64,000 nucleotides of DNA. Source: Xylaria sp. FL1777 (lineage: Eukaryota; Ascomycota; Sordariomycetes; Xylariales; Xylariaceae). The notes under the pieces were generated by a model, which ran no database searches, was not told where the DNA came from, and saw nothing but the letters and a program-made list of their open reading frames with translations. Positions 11,060 to 24,317 of this stretch are shown one piece after another. The stretch lies in assembly GCA_022578965.1 (NCBI GenBank), contig MU400618.1, positions 1 through 64,000 on the forward strand, read 5' to 3'. The position numbers were made by a program, and so were the translations under genes. Position 1 is the first letter of the stretch; each line of letters begins with the position of its first letter.

Positions 11060-12592
11060 ATGACGAGCCGCTCGGCTCCCCGAAGGCGCCAGACTCTGCG
11101 CGAGTCGCATGCCGTTGCCCGCAACGGCGGCCCCGTCACGCCCAAGGTTATCAATGCTGGTCCTTCTCTTGAGAAGGCTGAGCTGTACGGCATACACGAC
11201 CAGCGATCGACTCACTCAAAGCTTATGGGCCTCGCCGGCCGCATCTTTATCGAGACAATTCCACAATGGCTGGCTGTTGGGGGCATGCTGACACTGATCT
11301 TCGGCGGCTGTTGTTCCAATGTGTGTTGATGCGTCTGACTATCCGATTCCGGGCTAGTAGCTGATAGGAGCTGGTGATATAGGTCTTCGCCCTTGAAGCT
11401 ATCGTCAAGTGAGCGCGGCCCCCTATTCCGCTTCGTCATCTTCACGTCAATGTTCCTGACTATTCCATAGGGTTGAACCAGCGAGCGGTACGATGCCCAT
11501 GGCACTGGCCTCACCTTCTTCCTCGTCGGATTCGAATAGACACTCACTACGTGGCTCATAGGGACGCTCTTGACTTTCGTACAGTTTCTATTCGTCGCAG
11601 TCACGGGATATATCTCGCAGTTCGATGCCACTAGGCCTCCATTCTTCATAAGACCGAACCGGGTGCCTATTCGGCGCTGGTTGATTAACATTGTGCTTTT
11701 CTTCGGTATCAACCTGCTCAACAACCACGCCTTTAGTTATGATATTTCAGTGCCTGTCCATATCATCTTGCGTTCTGGCGGCAGCATTACTACCATAGTG
11801 GCTGGCAGCCTTTACGGCAAGAAGTACTCGCGTATTCAGGTCACTGCTGTGGTACTCTTGACGATAGGGGTCATAACGGCGGCCTGGTCGGATGCGCAGA
11901 CGAAGGTAAAGCTTTTTCTCCTTTTTTTCTCTGGTTGATGACCACGTATGCACTAACGCCATCCAAAGCAACCTGCAGCTGAATCGTCTCACGAAATGTC
12001 AACACCGAGCTTTAGTACAGGTCTCGGAATTCTCTTCGTTGCTCAAGCCTTATCAGCCGTAATGGGTTTATATACAGAGGAGACATACAGGCAGTATGGA
12101 CCTCAGTGGAAAGAAAATTTGTTCTACTCGCATTTGCTATCACTCCCGCTCTTTCTCCCATTTACGAAGTCACTGGTTCGTCAATTTATGCGCCTCGTGG
12201 ATAGCCCGCCGTTGGTGCTGCGGCTGCCGATAGACCAAGCGAGTTTGAAGACTCTCCCTGAAGGCTGGCAGAGGGCGGCGGCAGGCATTCACATTCCTAG
12301 TCAGGTAACTTATCTGGCACTTAATGTTCTTACACAGTACGCTTGCATTCGAGGCGTCAATCTATTGGCCGCGGTGTCTTCAGCACTGACTGTGACGATT
12401 GTGTTAAATATTCGCAAGTTGGTGAGTCTGCTACTGAGTATCTGGCTTTTCGGCAATCGTCTCGCCACGGGGACATTGGTGGGAGCTGTGGTTGTGTTCT
12501 CAGCTGGGGGCTTGTACTCCCTGGACTCGAAGCCAAAGGAGAAGAAACCCGTAGCCACCAGGCCGAAGGCGGATAATGATCGGGCTGGATAG
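11060..12592 (+). CDS. YEA4: UDP-sugar (UDP-GlcNAc/UDP-xylose) transporter, Yea4/SLC35B4-like
   Basis: Five exons: 11060-11320, 11383-11408, 11471-11487, 11562-11905 and 11969-12592; 423 residues. It is a multi-pass nucleotide-sugar transporter of the ER/Golgi (SLC35B4 family; yeast Yea4 carries UDP-GlcNAc for chitin and glycan synthesis). Seen: a hydrophobic first segment ending GGCCSN, then VFALEAIVKVEPASGTLLTF split over tiny exons of 26 and 17 nt, FLFVAVTGYISQF, NNHAFSYDISVPVHIILRSG, SLYGKKYS and a C-terminal stretch with VSSALTVTIVLNIRKLVSLL and GTLVGAVVVFSAGGLYS, all diagnostic for this family. The N-terminus is basic and the tail ends in Lys/Pro-rich sequence that may act in ER retrieval. 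Substrate choice between UDP-GlcNAc and UDP-xylose cannot be read from sequence. Confidence 0.92.
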
Positions 12593-13487
12593 TATGCCGC
12601 TTTCGCATAAAACACTTGCCCCTTTCATCAACCCCGGTAGATAGCAGCAATATGATCGTGCGACTTTGATAAAACGTACAAACGTGCACATGCTGTCTCG
12701 GATTTCAACGTTGATTCCGACCTGATGGGTTATACCGTGTGAACCGAAGGCAAGGGGTCTCTTGCGCTTGACAGACCAAGAACTTGGTAAGACAAGTAAT
12801 CTTATTGCATTAGTACATCAGGAACACGCACAATATCTATATACTCGAAGGTATGGGAGTTTCGTCTCCATGCCTATCAACAGTTCGGACTTACCAAAAT
12901 TGGGCGAATATCACTTCCTTGTCTGCCATTAATAACCTTGTCTAGACTAAGTCGGATGAACTTGGTATGGTGACAGGGGAGACAGCACTAGATCTGCGAT
13001 ACTTCGCCTAACGATGCCTATTTTAGGTTGCATGGGATATGCCAGTTACAAACCACGGCGTATCACGGCGAGACAACATCTCAATATATCGCAGTGACAA
13101 GGACAGATATTCAACTGTTAGCCTGACTAAACATGGTAATAGGAAAAAGCCTTTGCTATAAAAAGGAGCTTGGTTGACTCACGTTGGATGATCAAACCAG
13201 TGTCCCATTAAAGATACTTCCATTCATCTAACCTACCCAACCTAAGCACCTAACCTACCTAATCTGTAAGTAGGCACCGCTATACCTACCTGAATAGGTC
13301 GTCATTGAGATGGTTAGGTACCTACCTACCCATTTGCCAAGAAGTTGACTACCGACGCTACAGAAGGCGGGGAGGTGCATTGCAGATGGGAATCATTGTG
13401 GAGGGGCAAACGCAGTGGTGTAAGTGGGGCAGTCAGATACCTAAGTAGGTACCTAAGATAGCAGTTGGGCAGGTTATTTAGGGTAGG
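12593..13487. other. Gap: TACCTA-rich promoter side of AMP deaminase
   Basis: No coding frame is convincing. From about 13220 to 13460 there are many CTACCTACC/TAGGTACC repeats on both strands, ending about 30 bases before the AMP deaminase start codon. Confidence 0.5.
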
Positions 13488-16400
13488 ATGTCTGAGCCAA
13501 AGTCACGACTCGGCCTCGAAAGGCTTGACCTCGACAACCTCGCTCCATCTGGATCTCCCGAGATGCTCCGTCAGTAATCTACACGCCCTCCTGTCTCCCT
13601 GCACCACGTCGCCTCGACTGACACGGGCCATGTAGCAAGTTTCCATTCGACGTCGCCGCAGCGGCGCTCAGCCCGCCAGGCTTTCGACTTCGACTCGGAT
13701 GGATCCGACGATACTGGCCCTGCCGTCGAGCACCATGACTCGGGCGACGAGCCCGACAAGGACGATGACGAGAGCGACAATGGTCATTCTCTGCGCAAGA
13801 CAGGGAGCGCCAGCGTCGGCCTTCGCGGCGACGCGCTCTCCCCCACGCTCGAAGACGGCATGCTGCCTCGGGATGTCCCTAGGAAGACGACATTGTATGA
13901 CCCGGTTGCGGAGCGCCAGATGAGTCAGACTGATGCCAAACTCTTCTACCAGAGAAGTCAGCGTGACTTGCTTAAGAATGATGCCAGCAGTCGCGGCCAA
14001 TCCCATCCCACTCCTCATTGCAGCCCTCCCACTCTGCCCAACGACGGCGGCGGCGGCAGTGCTGCTGCTGCTGCTGCTGCGGTCCAAGGGCAACCACCTC
14101 CCAGGCCGAGTCTTATGTCTCTGCCCCCGGCCGCACAGAGCTACAGCCTTCCACATATTGCAGGGTCGCCTAGCCCTGTGCCCCGTGGCTCCTACATAGC
14201 TCCCCGAACTGCTACCCGCCCGTCCTTGGGCGGCCACAGTGGTTCTCGGCTTATGAACCGTCAGTCGACCCACCGCTTTGTTCGTGAGGAACCAGGCTTC
14301 GATCCGCAACCCAGTATGGAGCTTCCTGGTGTGGCGCCCGTTGGTATTGCCGACGCCTCTGGTGAGAATGACGCGCACATCACAGCTGAATTAACCACGA
14401 TCTTTCAAAATATCCAGAAGGTGCTCGACAGTCGTCATAATTATATCCGGCTCTCTCTACAACGAGACGGGGATAACCCCAATGACGACCCAAGCTGGCA
14501 AATCTATCCGCCACCGCCTGAACCGGCCTGGACTGATCCCCCACCAGATCACCATAGCCACGGCCATAACACCGGAGCAAATAGCATGAGCAACAGCATG
14601 GTGTTACAACCACAGACTAGCCCGCCACAAGAAAAAGATACTACGGCTGGGGAACGTGGTGCGCCTCAGCAAGAACGTAAAAACCCCCTTAGGAGGCGCA
14701 AGGCTGGACAAAACATTGGTGAGGATTTCGACATGGACGATTTGTTACCTCTCCCTCCGGCCACGGAGTTCACCTTTCGTCTTGATGAGAACGGTGTGTA
14801 TCAAGTCTTCGAGAATGCGGCTGCAGATGCGGCCAATACGCCGGTTGTCGGAGTGCCCACTATCAAAGATTTCTATATGGATCTTGAAAAGATATTGCTT
14901 GTGTCCTCCGACGGGCCAAGTAAGAGTTTTGCCTTCCGGCGATTACAATATCTTGAAGGCAAATTCAAACTATATTCACTCCTCAACGAGTACCAAGAGA
15001 CCGCCGATACGAAGAAGGTCCCGCACAGGGACTTTTACAATGTGAGAAAAGTCGATACGCACGTCCATCATTCCGCTTGTATGAACCAGAAACACCTTCT
15101 CCGTTTCATCAAGAGTAAAATGAAGAAGTGTCCGGATGAATACGTGCTCTCGAGGGATGGCAAGAATCTCACCTTGAGAGAGGTTTTTGAAAGCATCAAC
15201 TTAACCGCATACGACTTGAGCATTGATACACTGGATATGCATGTGCGTATAAACAATCCCTCTTTTAAAGCTGAAATAAGTATTGACTGTGTACTTAGGC
15301 ACATACGGATTCTTTTCATCGGTTCGATAAGTTCAATCTGAAATATAACCCAATTGGCGAGTCCCGACTCCGAACTATCTTCTTAAAGACAGACAATCAT
15401 ATCCAGGGTCGCTATCTAGCCGAAATTACCAAAGAGGTTATCTCTGATCTTGAATCTAGCAAGTACCAAATGGTAGAATGGCGTATTTCCATCTACGGTA
15501 GATCCCTGGATGAATGGGACAAGCTAGCTGCTTGGGTCGTCGACAACAAGCTATTCTCACACAATGTTCGATGGCTCATTCAGATCCCTCGGCTCTATGA
15601 TGTCTATAAGGCAAGCGGTCTAATGGGATCTTTTGAACAAGTGGTGAGAAATATCTTCCAACCCCTGTTTGAAGTGACCAAAGAGCCAGAGAAGCACCCA
15701 AAGCTACACGTTTTCTTGCAGAGAGTCATAGGATTTGACAGTGTCGATGATGAGAGCAAGATTGAACGCCGTCTCTTCAAGAAGTTTCCTGTGCCGAGAG
15801 AGTGGGATTCCCAACAGAACCCACCGTATAGCTACTGGATCTACTACCTCTTCTCCAACATGACGTCGCTGAATTTCTGGCGCCGACAGCGTGGCTTCAA
15901 CACGTTCTTGCTCCGGCCGCATTGCGGTGAAGCAGGAGATGTCGAACACCTGGCCGTTGCACTGCTCTGCAGCCACAGCATTAGCCATGGCCTTCTTCTG
16001 CGCAAAGTGCCTTTGTTGCAATACATCTTCTACCTAGAGCAAATTGGCATCGCTATGTCGCCCCTTAGTAATAATGCTCTATTCCTTGCATATGAAAGAA
16101 ACCCTTTCATTCAGTACTTCAGGCGGGGTCTGAATGTATCACTGTCTACCGACGACCCGCTGCAGTTCGCATTCACCAGGGAACCCTTGATGGAGGAGTA
16201 CGCCGTAGCGGCGCAAATATGGAAGCTTAGCCCTGTCGATATGTGTGAATTGGCTAAAAACTCTGTCAAACAGAGTGGTTACGAACACTCGATCAAACAA
16301 TCTTGGCTGGGTGAAAACTTCAACTTACCTGGCGCGGAAGGGAATAAAATGATCAAGACGAACATCCCGGATCGGCGAGAAGAATACAGGCATCAAACTT

Positions 16401-17098
16401 GGGTAGAAGAACACCGAATGTAAGTGTTGTTCGATTGCTAACTATGAGAAAGCTATATTAACATGTGTTAGGATATCGAGGTATGCGTTGAATCATGAAG
16501 TCAACCAAAGCTTGGAGGACCAGCCATCAACTGGCGTTAATATGATTTCGTCATTATCGGTACGCTCAACCCGGGATCCTTCCCGTTAAGTTGCACCCTT
16601 TGCGAGGGCTCTTCAAACGGCTCGAACAAGCATGGCCCTTTGATTTGTTCACCTCTCATTGGGTTGGACCTATCTCTATCTTATTCTAGCCTTCCCTCGT
16701 CCCTGCTGAAACTGCTAACGAATTCTTGTATTTTGAAGACTAATACGGCGGCTGGCACTGGAGGGACAGAGCATAAAAATCCTGTCTCCTCTGGCCTAAG
16801 CAATGTTGAGGTGGGAAAGACCGACGTTAGTAATTCTCACTTAGACACACCTAGTACCGCAGGCCAAGGCACAATCTCCGGTTCTCCCCTTCTCACGGTG
16901 CAACGAGAGTCATCATGGCCAACAGACGCACTGCAAAACATGCACTTGTCTAGTCATGAACCTCGATACATCCCTGGGATAATGACGAGAGCTTCGAGAC
17001 GCCAGAGTCTACGACGTAGTTCGGCGCATGAGTCAGATGATGCGGATTTGTCTCGTAACAGTGTAAGACACAATGGTGAGAGAGAAGAGCCGACATAA
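13488..17098 (+). CDS. AMD1: AMP deaminase
   Basis: Five exons: 13488-13569, 13636-15242, 15299-16419, 16472-16559 and 16739-17098; 1085 residues. It hydrolyses AMP to IMP and ammonia in purine interconversion, in the cytosol. The first ~300 residues are long, Ser/Pro/Ala-rich and regulatory, with an alanine run and an acidic stretch. The catalytic half has the family's metal site [17 protein letters not shown] (about residue 500), [16 protein letters not shown], the loop HCGEAGD, and STDDPLQF (about residue 847), which carries the catalytic aspartates. The C-terminus, beyond the usual end at GAEGNKM...HQTWVEEHR, is a Ser/Thr-rich extension coded by the last two exons. The first intron (13570-13635) is the least certain junction; without it the start would be internal. 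Confidence 0.93.
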
Positions 17099-18603
17099 CT
17101 GACTGAATTTTGTGTCTTTTCTTCTTCATTTTTCCTTTTTTACTCGCTTCTACACGCATAGTAGGTCAGAATGAATCAACATATATATAGAAAGGATGCC
17201 ACCCCGACGGTTAACTATACAAGGTTAGAAGATCATTGTATAGAACAATAGCCCTAACTTTACCTTGTCTTGACGTGTATATATATATGTACATTTATCT
17301 TGTTGTAGAATCAACATTAAATTGCGTTTAGCTGTTATGGCGATGTTTCTATTCTTGCGACGCCAATACACTGCATGTTTAAACAAGTACCTACCTGTGT
17401 ACCTGGCTATCTAGTATGTATTATGTAACGTACCTTGAATGAGGATTATGTACACACGTACGCAGGTGCACGTCAATTCATCATCTACCTACCTATTCTA
17501 TGTACTTCCATTTATGTGTTCAGGTACTGTTTACTTTCTACAGAGCTATGTAAGATACTGTAATTCTGGTGACTAGGTACCCATATATCGTACCAGTCCG
17601 TCGACCGAACCCGTATCGGTCCAGGCCGTACTGGCCTCGGTGCTGGTTTTTACTCCGAAATGAGATGGTAGCTTGTATTGGAGCCGGCGTGGATCTCAAT
17701 GCTCTTTGCGAGGTTTGTGTAGCAGAGTTGGTAGATGTTCTAAATGTGCTCCTCGACCTTGCGCCCGGCGATAGTGCGGATCATAAAGGTCTGGCACGAT
17801 ATACTACGAGAAGTGGTAACTCCAAACAATGAGCCATACTTAATGCAATATTGGGACACAATGACAATGAAAATGGCTGGCCTGGGCTTGTAAAACAATG
17901 AGGGTGTTTGTAAGGGTCCTGGCGAGGACCCGCAAATGGCCTGCATGAGTGCGCTAACACCTAACCTACTAAAGTAGCCGACGTCATGTTAGTGCAGTCA
18001 CACAGCCAAGTCCAGCGCAAATTAACTACCTATTTAACGGTAACTTTCCGTGTTCTCTAGGTACCCTCTTTCACCTCCTCTTCTCCACACCTTTTTGCCA
18101 TCAAATCTCATTCAACAAAAACAGCAACAGGGTCAGTTCTTTAGTATTCGCTTTCTGCGGGGGACTTGACGCGACTCTCATCGGCGATAGAACTGCATCG
18201 CACGCATATCGCAGTGCTCCCCGGAAGTGCTTGTCGTCCGTCACCCATTACCAAGCTACAGGATGTCTATCTTGGCTACCGCCGTGTAAGACAGACACCT
18301 GGGTATGGGAGGGGACTCGAGATAATTCGGGTCGCCCGTGGGCGGAAACTTGCATTTTCGGGCATCGCCAGTGCGGGTCGCGGGTTCTATACCCTGTTGC
18401 TACCAAACGGAACAGAGTCAAGGCTGCTCTTCCACTTCAAAGCCTGGGAGGGCGGGATCTGTGTCGAAATCCACAGAGGGCTACACTTCTGACGTGATGA
18501 TTGTGATGGATGTGGCTATGTTCTCGTCCGGTGGATGCAGGCTTACTCCAGAGCTAGATGCTAATGCTTGTCTGCAACAGTGCTGCTTTTTTTTGAAGCT
18601 ATA
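17099..18603. other. Gap: 3' flank and leader region, no gene confirmed
   Basis: 17280-17560 has AT-rich and TACCTA-rich patches. Around 17690-17850 the minus strand has short protein-like stretches broken by stops, which I cannot assign. 18160-18590 is probably the 5' leader, perhaps with introns, of the following gene. Confidence 0.4.
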
Positions 18604-19805
18604 ATGACAGAGTCCTCGCCGACCCCTGCTCCCGAAGACTTCGACTTGAACTCTATACATGCTGTGGTCGAGTGGCTCGGTGCCGATGGTCAAAAGAGAT
18701 ATCTGTACCAGCCTGATCAAGACCCCTCCCGCCAGATCACCCTCGACATACATTTCAGCGCCGGCTCAGGAGCTGCTCTCCTCAAGCTAAAAGCACCACT
18801 CGGGATCAAAGCTCGCAAACAAAAAACGCCTCTGTTCCTTTACATCCCGGGCGACCGAATCTCTTCCCTAGTACAGGATGTCCCTGATGCGGCGCCAGAA
18901 GTTGTAAGGGCTAAATTGGGCGCTGTCCCAAGCCGTCTGCAATTATCATTAAGCAGGCCTGCTGATATGGTTGGGCCCCTCGTCTCTTTAGCGCCTCAAA
19001 ACAGGAGCCATGGTATCATGATGGATTGCTTAAAGCTCCTTGCCCAAGAAACCCGCTTAAGCGTATATTTGGCACACTCATCGCTATCAGGGGCATTTCT
19101 TCGATCACTTTGTAATGCTGTTGCTAGTAAGGCCCTGAAGCCTATCGACTCGGCTGCCGCACTGCGCAGCCTCTACGGAGGTTTAGGCGGCAAGGTCCTT
19201 GAGGGAGCTGCGCTTCGCATTCCCGTCCCGCCCACCTCTCCTCCATCCTATGACGAACTCGGGCCCATGCCGCCACAGGCTCCTCTAGAAACGGGTAAGA
19301 GAACTGATGCTTACTTAATAATACGCCTTGTTGCTGATGTGTTCTGTAAGCAGCATCAGGACCAGCTACTCCAGCCAAGAAGCGGCGCAGAGGTAGTGCC
19401 TCGAGCGCTGAGGACAGGACAGAGGCGGATACTATCAAGAAGATGGTCAACAATATGATGGCCCAATTTCGGCAGGAAGAGCGGGCGTACTACAGTAGCC
19501 AACTGCAGCAGACGAGAGCGGCCTATAGTCAGGACTTGCAGACAATAAAGACGGAGATGATGAAGTATATAGACAAACGCTTGAGCGATCTCGAAGATAC
19601 GCTCTACAGTGAGAACGACGTGGACAACCAGATATCTCAGCACGTAGCAAGCTTCGATGATTTGGTTGATGTCAAGATAGAAGACCGCGTGACGGGCATC
19701 AGGATAGAGCTCGAGGAGTTCGTCGAGGAAGAAGTCACAGCCGCTGAGGGGAGGGTATTGCAACGCGTGCGGGAAGCAAACTGGACCGTTTCTATAGAGG
19801 AATAG
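18604..19805 (+). CDS. Uncharacterised protein with NLS-like motif and coiled coil
   Basis: Two exons: 18604-19294 and 19360-19805; 378 residues. I do not recognise the family. The N-terminal ~210 residues look folded (WLGADGQKRYLYQ, a segment on LKLKAPLGIKARKQKTPLFL, and several hydrophobic helices). Then comes a Pro-rich linker (VPPTSPPSYDELGPMPP), a strong basic cluster PAKKRRRG formed exactly after the splice junction, and a C-terminal acidic coiled coil of about 120 residues. This arrangement suggests a nuclear protein that oligomerises; that is inference. The ATG at 18604 follows a pyrimidine tract ending TTTGAAG that resembles a 3' splice site, so a 5'UTR intron is likely. An in-frame ATG at 18568 is the alternative. 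Confidence 0.75.
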
Positions 19806-20688
19806 AATTAGATTCCAAGCCTGTGGCCTATCTACCGCCGTGTGACAGAATAGTTGTGCTGCTAGCGGTCGTAGTAGGCTTTGCTGTTAACCTGACTGAC
19901 ATTTGGGTGAGCCGAGCCTGAGCAAAAGCGGCGGGCACGCTAAGCCCCATTTGTCGACTACTTGGCATTTGGTAAAACCGTAAAACCCAGAACCGGGGGA
20001 GTGCGTTCGTCTCTTGCGAGCGCTAACCTCATCACTGTGTAGTATGGAGCCTCTCCTAATCAAGTACTTGGTTGCTAGGTACTTTACACTACGTCTCCCC
20101 TTACCAGCTGATGTCAAGCAATCCGCCATATAGTTCATCTACTACGTAGGCACCAACCCATCCTTTCTACCTTTCCTGAAAAGACGGCACCTGGGCAGTG
20201 AATACCCCTGCGCGCAACACAACACCTCGTTAGCATAAGATAGGTAGGCAGCTATTGACGGTCATCAGTCGCACCCAAACACAGCCCCCGGATTAGTCGC
20301 CGACAGCCGTTGTCTCGAACCTGGCCACCTATATGCCGGATCTCTCTCTCCTCCAAGTTGTTGCGCATTTTCAGTAGATGCGGTTGTCGCCATCATAAAC
20401 GGTGTTTTTGTTACAGTGTTCCTGAACCGATCCTCGGGTCTCGACAAGCCCGTCTTTGGCAGCTCCTAGTTTGGGCTATCCCGGAAGCTCCGCCTTCTAC
20501 AATATACCACCAACGACCGATTACACGAGCGACCACTCGACGAGTATCCCTAACGACGACGCTTATTCCGTTGCTTTCTCTACTTATGTAATTGGCTGCT
20601 TGTTGCGTAATCTTGCAGGACTTATTAATTGTATTAGTCTCGTGAGTTTACCTGGCTCGCCCATTACGGTACTCCATTCTCGACAACC
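19806..20688. other. Gap: SLA1 upstream region
   Basis: There is no convincing gene. CT-rich tracts and an unspliced-leader-like stretch with several short ORFs precede the SLA1 start at 20689. Confidence 0.45.
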
Positions 20689-23600
20689 ATGGGGTTTCTT
20701 GGCATCTATAAAGCCATCTACGACTATGCGCCGCAGTCTGAAGGGGAGCTCACCATACGCGAGGGCGATTTGCTATGTGTTTTAGAGAAGAGCCAAGAAG
20801 ATGATTGGTGGAAAGCAAAAAAGAAGGCAGGCGCCGATGAAGAGGATGAGCCTGTTGGCCTGGTGCCCAACAACTACGTGGAAGAGGTGCGTCTTATCGC
20901 CGCTAGACTTTGTTATACTTCGAGAGGGAGGCTTGCTAAGCTATACCATAGGCCCAACCCGTCGGGCAAGCGAGGTCCTTATATGAATATACTCGTCAAA
21001 CCGATGAAGAGCTATCGTTTCCCGAAGACGCCCCGCTACGTGTATACGATGCTTCCGACCCAGACTGGATTCTCGTCGGCTTCGAGTCAGAATTTGGCTT
21101 CGTGCCTGCAAATTACATTGAGATTAACAATTCGGCGACGCGGCAAGAACGGGAGGTCGAGGCCGAACCGGAACCAATAATCTCAAAACCTCCCACACTG
21201 CCGGCACGACCTACAGTTCCCTCAGAGTCGGACGAACCTAAAAGTCCTCCCCTTCCAGACCGGCCATCATCTGTACCCTCTTCTCCATTGTCGGGCGGAC
21301 CAGCAGCCGCTCTAGCAGATGTTATGAAAGGACGACAGTCAACACGCGCTCCCACCCCGCCTCCTATTACTCTTCCTCCTCGCCAACCTAGGCCGTATGT
21401 AGAAGAACCTGAGGATGAACGAAGTCCTGCTCTCCCAGACAGACCACGATCCCATTCAGCCATATCGAACGACCAACCCGTAGAATCGCCCCGGCTTCCA
21501 CAACGAACTTCAAGTCGTCCTTATAGTGACGACTATGATACTCGCCCACCACCGTTTAGTCCTCTCGCACCGGGTGGTTTTCATATGTATAACATCAACG
21601 AGATGGTATCCGTCATGGGCAAGAAAAAGAAGATGCCAACAACATTGGGAGTTAACCTCAAGACTGGTGTCATCTTAATTGCTCCTGAAAAAGCCCAAGA
21701 CGGCCCTACTCAGGAGTGGACGGCTGAGAAAATGACACATTATTCGAGAGAAGGAAAGCACGTGTTTCTAGAATTAGTTCGGCCAAGCAAAAGCATTGAT
21801 TTTCACGCCGGGGCCAAGGATACTGCCGAAGAGATTGTTAGTGCACTCGGTGAGCTGTCTGGCGCCGTGAAAGCAGAGGGCCTTCGGGAGGTCATTGAAG
21901 CTGGAACCGGAAAAGGCAATAAAAAACGTGGCCAGATACTATACAGTTTCGAGGCTCAGGGAGACGACGAAGTTACTGTATACGTAGGAGATGAAGTCAT
22001 AATTCTCGATGATACCAAGAGCGAAGAATGGTGGCAAGTCCGACGGCTCAAGAGTGGAAAGGAGGGAGTCGTACCAAGCAGCTATGTCGAAATCTTGGAA
22101 ACGATGGTCCCCGCGGGAACACCTAGTATTAATGCGGGCATGTCTTCTGTGTCACAAAACCGGAAAGAGGAGGCGCGCTTGACGAGAGAAGCCGTCAAGA
22201 AAGATCAAAAAGCAGCAGAGGTAGGGCCTGGAATGCGTTTACCTGAAAGGCAAAGTAGTTTGTCAGCTAGAGACAGTAGTAACCTTTCTACACAACAGCG
22301 AAGCAGACACGAAAATGGTCGCGCAGATACCAATCGGTCAGGGTCATCTAAGTCTAGTAAGTCTACACCGAGGCTCGGCCCTGCGGCTCCTCCTTTTAAC
22401 ATATCCTCGCAGAGCCCGATCCATCGAAAGTACGTGTTTGGACCGACAGATCGAAGTCGTTCAGTGTCGAAGCACAATTTTTAGGTCTCAAAGACGGGAA
22501 GATCAATTTACACAAAATGAATGGCGTTAAAATTGCGGTTCCCTTGGCTAAGATGGCGATGGAAGATATCGAATATGTGGAGCGTACAATGGGTATATCC
22601 CTCGACGAGGAAAAGCCTTTAGCTGATGTTAAGCGGGCAAAGACTATGAGGAACAATATCAACAAGTCGGTGTTGTCGAACAATATTGGAGCTTCCGTGG
22701 AGCCCGCAAAGCCTGACTACGACTGGTTTCAGTTTTTCCTGTCTTGCGATGTTGCTGTTGGTTTATGTGAGCGCTACGCCCAGGCCTTTGCGAGAGATTC
22801 AATGGATGAGAGTGTACTACCAGATGTTGATTCTAGTGTACTCCGGAATATCGGGTTGCATGAGGGCGACATCATCAAAGTTATGCGTTACTTGGATAAG
22901 AAATTCGACCGAGACGGGAGAAGAAGAAATGCCAGTACGGCTGGAGAAGGCGACGGTGAGAATGGTTCTGCAGGCGGTCTCTTCTCAGGACCAGGGGGAA
23001 CGCTTCGAAACAATACACGAAAAGGACGTCCTGCTCCAGCGGTCCAAACCAATGATGTTATTGACGCCAAGGCATTCTCACAGCCAAAAGATGCTGAAAC
23101 AGCACAGTCCACGTCCCCTCCTCCCCAAGAGCCTCAGTCCAAGGCTCCTCCTTCCAAAGCTAGTAGTGGGTTTGATGATGATGCGTGGGACGTGAAGCCA
23201 GCCAGACAACCAGAGCCCCAGCCCAAGCCGGCTCCAGATCCCGAACCTAAGACAACGCCTGTGCAACCTCAGCCAGCACCAACACAAGCTATGCAAGATC
23301 TTTCTCTGCTCTCCGCACCACTCGAACCAACAAAGATAGAGCCGCCAGCGCCCACTCCACCCACTGCCATCCAGCCGCAACAGACGCAACCACTTAATCA
23401 GCCTCAAATCGTCCAACCGCCGGCCCAACCCCAAGGCGCCACTCCTTCGTTTTTCTCGGGCATCCCTCCTACCCCAACTGGACCCTCAACATCGGCACCG
23501 TCGCTGAATCTTGGGCTTGGAAACCGGCAGAGACCAACACCACCTCAAGTAATGAGTGGACAGGGCGCTCTCATGCCACCTCCGCCGGCACGGCCGCTAT

Positions 23601-24317
23601 CAGCGCCGCAATCAGCTCAGCCAAGTTTATTTGCACCGCCAGCAATATCAGCCTTACAGCCCCAATTCACTGGCATTGCGCCCCCTGGACAAAGCATGAA
23701 TGAGCTCAATCAACAGCGTTTTCAACAGCCCTTCATGGGCAACTTTCAACAGCCAACTAGTCAAGGCTTCATGCAGGTCAACCCGACAGCAAATATACCG
23801 CAGCCTACCGGGTTTGGATCTCAGCAGTTTATGCCGCCTCAAATGACAGGGGCTCCCCAAATACAGGGTCCGTTTTCCGATCCTCGTGCTCAACAGTTCT
23901 CACCTATCCCGGCTCAGCCGACTGGATACGCCAGTAATTTCCAACCACCCCAACAGTTCCCGCAACAGACGGGCATCAACACGTACTTGCCACCAGCATT
24001 GGAACCCCAGAGAACTAGCATACCTACTCAGCCTCAGATACAACCACAGCAAACCGGATTCGGCGGCTTTGGTGCCGGATTCAATCCAGCGATGAATGCA
24101 CCACCTCCACCTCCACCACCGCCGCCTATGGCTCCCCTTCAACCTCAGAAGACTGGCCCCGCACCGCCTGTGCGGTTCGGCGTCACTAACAAGATAGCTC
24201 CGCAACCCACGGGCCGCCGTGCCAATCTCTCACAAGCTAGTAAGTACCGGATCCTCATGCCAGCGCTGTTGGATATTCTAACTCGTTACAGCTCCCCAGA
24301 ACCCCTTTGGTTTTTAA
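20689..24317 (+). CDS. SLA1: Actin cytoskeleton-regulatory endocytic adaptor Sla1
   Basis: Four exons: 20689-20886, 20952-22356, 22413-24239 and 24292-24317; 1151 residues. Sla1 is an endocytic coat protein that binds cargo, clathrin and WASP (Las17) at cortical actin patches. In order: SH3-1 (GIYKAIYDYAPQSEGEL...DDWWKAKK), SH3-2 (ARSLYEYTRQTDEELSF...DWILVGF), a PxLPxRP-rich linker, a region with GGFHMYNINEMVSVMGKKKK, a third SH3 (QILYSFEAQGDDEV...EEWWQVRR), the SHD1 cargo-binding domain beginning VRVWTDRSKSFSVEAQFLGL, a SAM-like SHD2 region (WFQFFLSCDVAVGLCERYA), and a long Gln/Pro tail with repeated Q-x-TG motifs typical of Ark1/Prk1 kinase targets. The last exon codes TPQNPFGF, the family's C-terminal NPF motif. 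The 56-bp intron at 22357 restores SHD1; reading through it would shift frame. Confidence 0.96.

Noticed and set aside
17690..17850. Protein-like minus-strand fragments with stops
   Set aside because: I could not match them to a family, so calling a pseudogene is not supported.
22400..22484. Apparent frameshift in SLA1 before the SHD1 domain
   Set aside because: A consensus 56-bp intron (22357-22412) restores the frame exactly.
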